Source of the DNA: Nitrosomonadales bacterium
GTDB taxonomy: Bacteria; Pseudomonadota; Gammaproteobacteria; Burkholderiales; Gallionellaceae
DNA: 44,734 nucleotides
Direction: 5' to 3'
Assembly: GCA_016195965.1 (NCBI GenBank)
Contig: JACPYR010000089.1
Location: 1 to 44,734 of the forward strand
In this document: piece by piece, positions 41,241-44,734 of the stretch
Numbering within the stretch: the first letter of the stretch is position 1
Layout: each line of letters opens with the position of its first letter
Made by a program: the position numbers and the translations under genes
The notes under the pieces: generated by a model
The model's database searches: none
Told to the model about the DNA's origin: nothing
The model's input: only the letters and a program-made list of their open reading frames with translations

Positions 41241-42635
41241 TTAAAAAACCACCTCGGCACGAATGCCTGCCACCCTGGCATTGCCGAGCAGCGGATTCAT
41301 GTTGGGATTCCGGATATATTGAACCAGCGGTTGCAGCACAAACCAGGGTTTGATCTGGCTGCGATAAGTTGCCTCGATCACCGTTTCCGCATTGGTCGAT
41401 GCGGCGAGCAGCCGGTATTTGGCGCCGGCATGGCTTGTGGTGACGGCAATGCCGGCCATATCGTCGTCGCGCCCCGCCAACATGCCGCGGTAACGCATTC
41501 CCGCGCTGGCCGACCAATCGGATTGATGCACCTCAGGATTGGCGATGCCGTAACGGACAAAGCCTGCCAGGCTTCGGGCCGGATGAGCCTCATCCCAGTA
41601 CAGGGTGCGTTCCGCCAGGACATAGGCGCCCTGGCGGGAGCGAGGCAATGGATTGCCTTGAGCGTCGGTTTCGGTCAGGTCGTTATAACTCCCGGAGTAT
41701 TTCCAAAAACCGATGGCCGTCTTGAAGATGGTTTCATATTTTTCATGCAACAGGATTAACGGGTCCATCCTGGCTGCCACTCCTGGGGTGACGGGTTCGA
41801 AATTATGTCCTTCTTCCAGCGGGGTGTAGCCTATTTCGGCAATGGCAAATTTTCCGTCCTGCTGGTCGAAATAAAGGTGAGTGCTGCCCGGGTTGTTCAC
41901 ATCGCCCGGAATGGCGTCGTTGATTGCCACCATCAGATAGGCCGTGCGCCTGGGCGAGCTGTATTTGGTGCGTATGCCGAAAGTCGACATATTGAATATC
42001 GGCGGGCTATGCGCCACGCGTCCGTTGTTGGCGACCTGCGCCACTTCCGAGGCCATGCCGTAAGGCGGATGGATGAAAACGCCAGAGGCTTCGGTGACAT
42101 AAAATTCGGAATCTATCGGATACAGTCCGGCCAGCACCGAAAGACTGCCGGAATAAAAGTTTTTTTGCATCCAAGCCTGGAAGAAACCGGTGCGGTCTTG
42201 CCCCACTTCGATGTTGTCCACTCCGGTAAAGCTGCCTACATAGTCGAGGTTCATCTTGGCTCCCGAATCGATGTTGTAATGCAGATAGGCCGAAGTCCCG
42301 TCCCAGCCCAGTACTTTTTCCAGATCCATACTGGCCTGGAGTTCGGTGTGCCTGAGCCATCCCGATCCTCCAGCGATGCCACCCTTGCTGTTGTCCAGCC
42401 AATCGCTCTTGTGCGCAAATGCAAAAATCAGCCCCTTGCCATACAGATCGGAACGCATGCCGCCCCAATCTCCGCTCAGGGTCCGGCTGCTCCAACCCTG
42501 TTTGTCATCTTCAATGGCCAGCGCCGCAGCGATGGGCGCGTTCAATGCCGCAAACAACAGGCAGCTCCATACAACAAACCCTATCACCGCAAGGATCGCG
42601 CGTCTGGCGCCGAAAATAATGGCTGGTTGTTGCAT
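41241..42635 (-). CDS. OprB-family carbohydrate-selective porin
   Basis: The 464-residue precursor has a hydrophobic signal segment (about 9-34, ending near APIAAALA) and the family motif TLSGDWGGMRSDLYGKG. A beta-barrel body rich in aromatic residues follows, and the protein ends in Phe, as outer membrane proteins do. The ATG at 42635 has GGAG 6 nt upstream; an ATG at 42647 and an upstream frame to 42767 are less likely. It reads into the small Cys-rich gene and the signalling genes, so solute entry may be tied to the sensory locus. Substrate unknown. Confidence 0.85.
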   Translation of the reverse strand: MQQPAIIFGARRAILAVIGFVVWSCLLFAALNAPIAAALAIEDDKQGWSSRTLSGDWGGMRSDLYGKGLIFAFAHKSDWLDNSKGGIAGGSGWLRHTELQASMDLEKVLGWDGTSAYLHYNIDSGAKMNLDYVGSFTGVDNIEVGQDRTGFFQAWMQKNFYSGSLSVLAGLYPIDSEFYVTEASGVFIHPPYGMASEVAQVANNGRVAHSPPIFNMSTFGIRTKYSSPRRTAYLMVAINDAIPGDVNNPGSTHLYFDQQDGKFAIAEIGYTPLEEGHNFEPVTPGVAARMDPLILLHEKYETIFKTAIGFWKYSGSYNDLTETDAQGNPLPRSRQGAYVLAERTLYWDEAHPARSLAGFVRYGIANPEVHQSDWSASAGMRYRGMLAGRDDDMAGIAVTTSHAGAKYRLLAASTNAETVIEATYRSQIKPWFVLQPLVQYIRNPNMNPLLGNARVAGIRAEVVF

Positions 42636-42859
42636 TGTGTTCTCCATGCGCGTTATCTCAAACTCAGGCAACTTCTCCGGCTGCTTGATATCTATCGCGG
42701 TTGTGTCAACTCCACACCCGACTTGTCGGGTAGTGTATTGCCTGACTTTGTTAAAAACCGCTCCCACTAAACTGCACCCCTAAAAGTCATTTGCGTCGCT
42801 CCCGCAAAATCTGGAATGACTAATTTTTAGAACCATCCTGAATCCCATATCCTGTTTCT
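42636..42859. other. Porin leader region with a palindrome and a decayed repeat
   Basis: No gene was seen between the porin start and MITE copy 2. The region has ACCCGAC-tt-GTCGGGT (42716-42731), about 80 bp before the porin ATG. It also has a longer imperfect hairpin with CTAAAAGTCATT and AATGACTAATTTTTAG ends (42780-42830), which may be a degenerate copy of the GTCATTCCCGC family or a transcription stop. Confidence 0.5.
42716..42731. promoter_or_regulatory. Candidate operator upstream of the porin gene
   Basis: A perfect 7-bp inverted repeat with a 2-bp spacer (ACCCGAC-tt-GTCGGGT) is the size of a dimeric repressor site. A TTGACA lies close by, but no matching -10 was found. Confidence 0.35.
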
Positions 42860-43025
42860 TAGTGTAGTGTTGCATTCTGTTTGGAACTTAACTTCTTCTG
42901 TGGGAGCGGCTTTAGCCGCGATGCTGACAGTGAAATCCAGCGGCCAATCGCGGCTTAAGCCGCTCCCACAAAGGACTTGCTTGATAACTGCATTAAGTTT
43001 CATCATCAGTGCAACGCTACACTAG
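42860..43025. mobile_element. MITE copy 2 with CTAGTGTAG terminal inverted repeats
   Basis: This 166-bp relative of the element at 29975-30142 has the same ends, the same GTGGGAGCGGCTTTAGCCGCGAT hairpin arm start (arms 42900-42922 and 42947-42969, one mismatch), and the same TTCTGTTTGGAACTTAACTT and GGACTTGCTTGATAACT segments. Only the hairpin loop region differs strongly. Its right end overlaps the stop codon of the large chemoreceptor gene. Confidence 0.85.
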
Positions 43026-44734
43026 AACTCTTTCCACTCGCCGTCTTCGCCAGATGTCTGTGCCCCATGGCCATTGCCGCCACGGGCCTTGATCACCGCA
43101 GGATGAACCGGCTTGCCCGCCGCAGGCCGGACTGCGCCCTTGACCGGGCGCCGCGCGATGGCCGCCTGGCCGGACGGAATCGCATGAGTCACCGCTGCCG
43201 CTACACGGGGCACAACTTCGCCGCCCGCACGACCGTCCACCTTGAATGTCCCCACCGCAACCGCGAGGTTCTGCGCCTGCTCTTCCAGCGATTCGGCTGC
43301 AGCAGCCGCTTCTTCGACCAAGGCCGCATTCTGCTGGGTCACTTCGTCCATCTGCGTGATCGCGGTGTTGACCTGCTCTATGCCCTGGCTCTGCTCCGCA
43401 GACGCCGCCGTGATCTCGCTCATGATGTCGGTGACGCGACGGATGCTGGACACGATCTCTTCCATCGTCTGCCCGGCCTGTGCCACCAGCTTGGAACCTC
43501 CCTCCACCTTCTCCACCGAGTCGCCGATCAGCGTCTTGATCTCCTTCGCCGCCGCAGCGCTTCTCTGCGCCAGGTTCCTCACCTCGCCCGCCACCACCGC
43601 GAAGCCCCGCCCCTGCTCACCCGCACGGGCGGCTTCCACCGCCGCGTTCAATGCCAGGATGTTGGTCTGGAAGGCGATGCCGTCTATCACGGAAATGATG
43701 TCCACGATCTTGCGCGACGATTCGTTGATCGAGTCCATCGTCGTCACCACTTCTCCGACCACCGTGCCGCCACGGCCCGCCACGTCCGACGCGCTGATCG
43801 CGAGCTGGTTGGCCTGCTTGGCGTTCTCGGCGTTCTGCTTCACGGTGGACGTCAGTTCTTCCATGCTGCTGGCGGTCTCTTCGAGTGAAGACGCCTGCTC
43901 CTCGGTGCGCTGCGACAGATCGCTGTTGCCTGCGGCGATTTCCTTGGATGCGGTGTTAATCGTGTCGGTTGCTTCCTTGATCTGCCCTACCAGATCTTTC
44001 AGGTTGGCGACGGTGCCGTTGACCGCTTCCTTGGTCTGTCCAAACACGCCGGGGTAGTCCTTGCTGATGCTCTGGGTCAGGTCGCCACGGGCCAACAGGT
44101 TGGCCACGCGCAGCACGTCGTTCAGCCCGGTCTCGGTGACCGTGGACAGTTGGTTGAGCAGATCGGACAGTTCCTTGGTATAGCCCTGCTTACCCGCCAT
44201 GTCCATCTTGACGCTGAAGTCGCCGCGCACCGCCGCCGCTTCGACGATGTTCTTGATCTCGCCGACGATCTTGGTCAGCGCATCGACGGTGTTGTTCACA
44301 CCCACCTTGGTCTGGCCGAATACGCCGGGGTAATCCTTGGTGATGCGCTGGGACAGGTCACCATTGGCCAGCGCGGTCGCCACGCGGGTCACGTCGTTCA
44401 GCCCGGTCTCGGACACACTCGACAGGCTGTTCAGCAGGTCGGACAGCTCCTTGGTGTAGCCCGCCTTGCCGTTCAAGTCCATCTTGACGCTGAAGTCGCC
44501 GCGCACCGCCGCCGCCTCGACGATGCTCTTGATCTCGGCGACGATGGCCCGCAGGCTGTCCTGCATGGTCTTCAGCGAATACAGCAGGCTACTGGTATCA
44601 CCAACCTTTAGCGCCAGATTCACGCTCAGGTCGCCTGCGGCGATCTTGCCCACCGCATCGGCCGCATAGTCGGGTTCGCCGCCCAGCTGCTTCATCAGGT
44701 TACGTACGATGAAAAACGCGATGGCCACGCCAGC
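43022..44734 (-). CDS. Methyl-accepting chemotaxis protein with tandem HAMP-like repeats, 5' end missing
   Basis: The 570 visible residues begin inside the second TM helix ([13 protein letters not shown]), so the sensor domain lies beyond the window. A first HAMP is followed by two ~92-residue repeats (each starting [16 protein letters not shown]). The signalling domain has the hairpin tip [20 protein letters not shown] and [19 protein letters not shown] Gly/Ala/Pro-rich tether of about 60 residues ends in EWKEF, which fits the CheR/CheB-docking pentapeptide pattern (aromatic at positions 2 and 5). The TAG stop lies inside the end of MITE copy 2. Confidence 0.93.
   Translation of the reverse strand, partial: AGVAIAFFIVRNLMKQLGGEPDYAADAVGKIAAGDLSVNLALKVGDTSSLLYSLKTMQDSLRAIVAEIKSIVEAAAVRGDFSVKMDLNGKAGYTKELSDLLNSLSSVSETGLNDVTRVATALANGDLSQRITKDYPGVFGQTKVGVNNTVDALTKIVGEIKNIVEAAAVRGDFSVKMDMAGKQGYTKELSDLLNQLSTVTETGLNDVLRVANLLARGDLTQSISKDYPGVFGQTKEAVNGTVANLKDLVGQIKEATDTINTASKEIAAGNSDLSQRTEEQASSLEETASSMEELTSTVKQNAENAKQANQLAISASDVAGRGGTVVGEVVTTMDSINESSRKIVDIISVIDGIAFQTNILALNAAVEAARAGEQGRGFAVVAGEVRNLAQRSAAAAKEIKTLIGDSVEKVEGGSKLVAQAGQTMEEIVSSIRRVTDIMSEITAASAEQSQGIEQVNTAITQMDEVTQQNAALVEEAAAAAESLEEQAQNLAVAVGTFKVDGRAGGEVVPRVAAAVTHAIPSGQAAIARRPVKGAVRPAAGKPVHPAVIKARGGNGHGAQTSGEDGEWKEF
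43973..44524 (-). repeat. Two tandem 276-bp coding repeats in the chemoreceptor
   Basis: Unit 1 (44249-44524) and unit 2 (43973-44248) encode 92-residue poly-HAMP modules. Both contain [26 protein letters not shown] and [11 protein letters not shown]. The DNA is similar enough for unit loss or gain by recombination. Confidence 0.85.

Noticed and set aside
42636-42860. Possible flagellar sigma-28 promoter upstream of the signalling genes
   Set aside because: No TAAA-N15-GCCGATAA-type match was seen here or before the STAS gene.
1-44734. CRISPR array, prophage or integrative element
   Set aside because: No regularly spaced direct repeats, no phage genes, no integrase or transposase. The tRNA genes at 6540-6699 show no adjacent att-like duplication.

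Overview
The window is chromosomal DNA from a Gram-negative betaproteobacterium. The evidence is system I cytochrome c maturation, the lon-hupB-tRNA-ppiD order, the tig-clpP-clpX-lon order and an Aer-type redox sensor. The gene content would suit a Gallionellaceae/Nitrosomonadales-like chemolithotroph, but that placement is inference. All protein genes except fabI lie on the minus strand, so operons read from high to low coordinates.

Layout. 1-3453: ccmABCDEF (ccmF cut by the window edge), driven by a good sigma-70 promoter. 3703-4491: fabI on the plus strand, sharing a bidirectional terminator with ppiD. 4582-12902: protein folding and quality control (tig, clpP, clpX, lon with a near-perfect sigma-32 promoter, hupB, tRNA-Val, tRNA-Asp, ppiD). 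13107-15053: an orphan hybrid histidine kinase. 15218-26139: a probable single operon hoxFUYHW, a 2-oxoacid oxidoreductase (gamma, alpha, beta and a fused flavoprotein/ferredoxin subunit), hypA and a hupE-type permease. It joins a group 3d-like NAD-linked [NiFe] hydrogenase to a thiamine-diphosphate 2-oxoacid oxidoreductase. 26604-27557: transaldolase.

27645-44734 is a dense signalling region. In transcription order it holds a tandem-HAMP chemoreceptor (partial), an OprB-type porin, a small Cys-rich protein, a soluble three-PAS histidine kinase, a 1103-residue REC-PP2C-REC-PAS-GGDEF-EAL protein, a short-loop chemoreceptor, CheY, CheA, CheR, CheD, a STAS anti-sigma-factor antagonist, and an Aer-PAS/PP2C/HATPase switch protein. 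No cheW, cheB or cheZ is present here. The region appears to wire chemosensing, c-di-GMP turnover and a Ser-phosphorylation partner switch together, and is the best candidate for an undescribed composite system. CheD and the short chemoreceptor end in the same hexapeptide, GDVELF, written with different codons.

Four small mobile-element-like repeats punctuate intergenic spaces. Two are copies of a ~167-bp MITE with CTAGTGTAG ends; one of them supplies the stop codon of the large chemoreceptor. One is a ~200-bp element with AGGGCACT ends between talB and hoxF. One is a CAGATT-rich inverted repeat that splits the oxidoreductase genes. No CRISPR array, phage or complete insertion sequence was seen.
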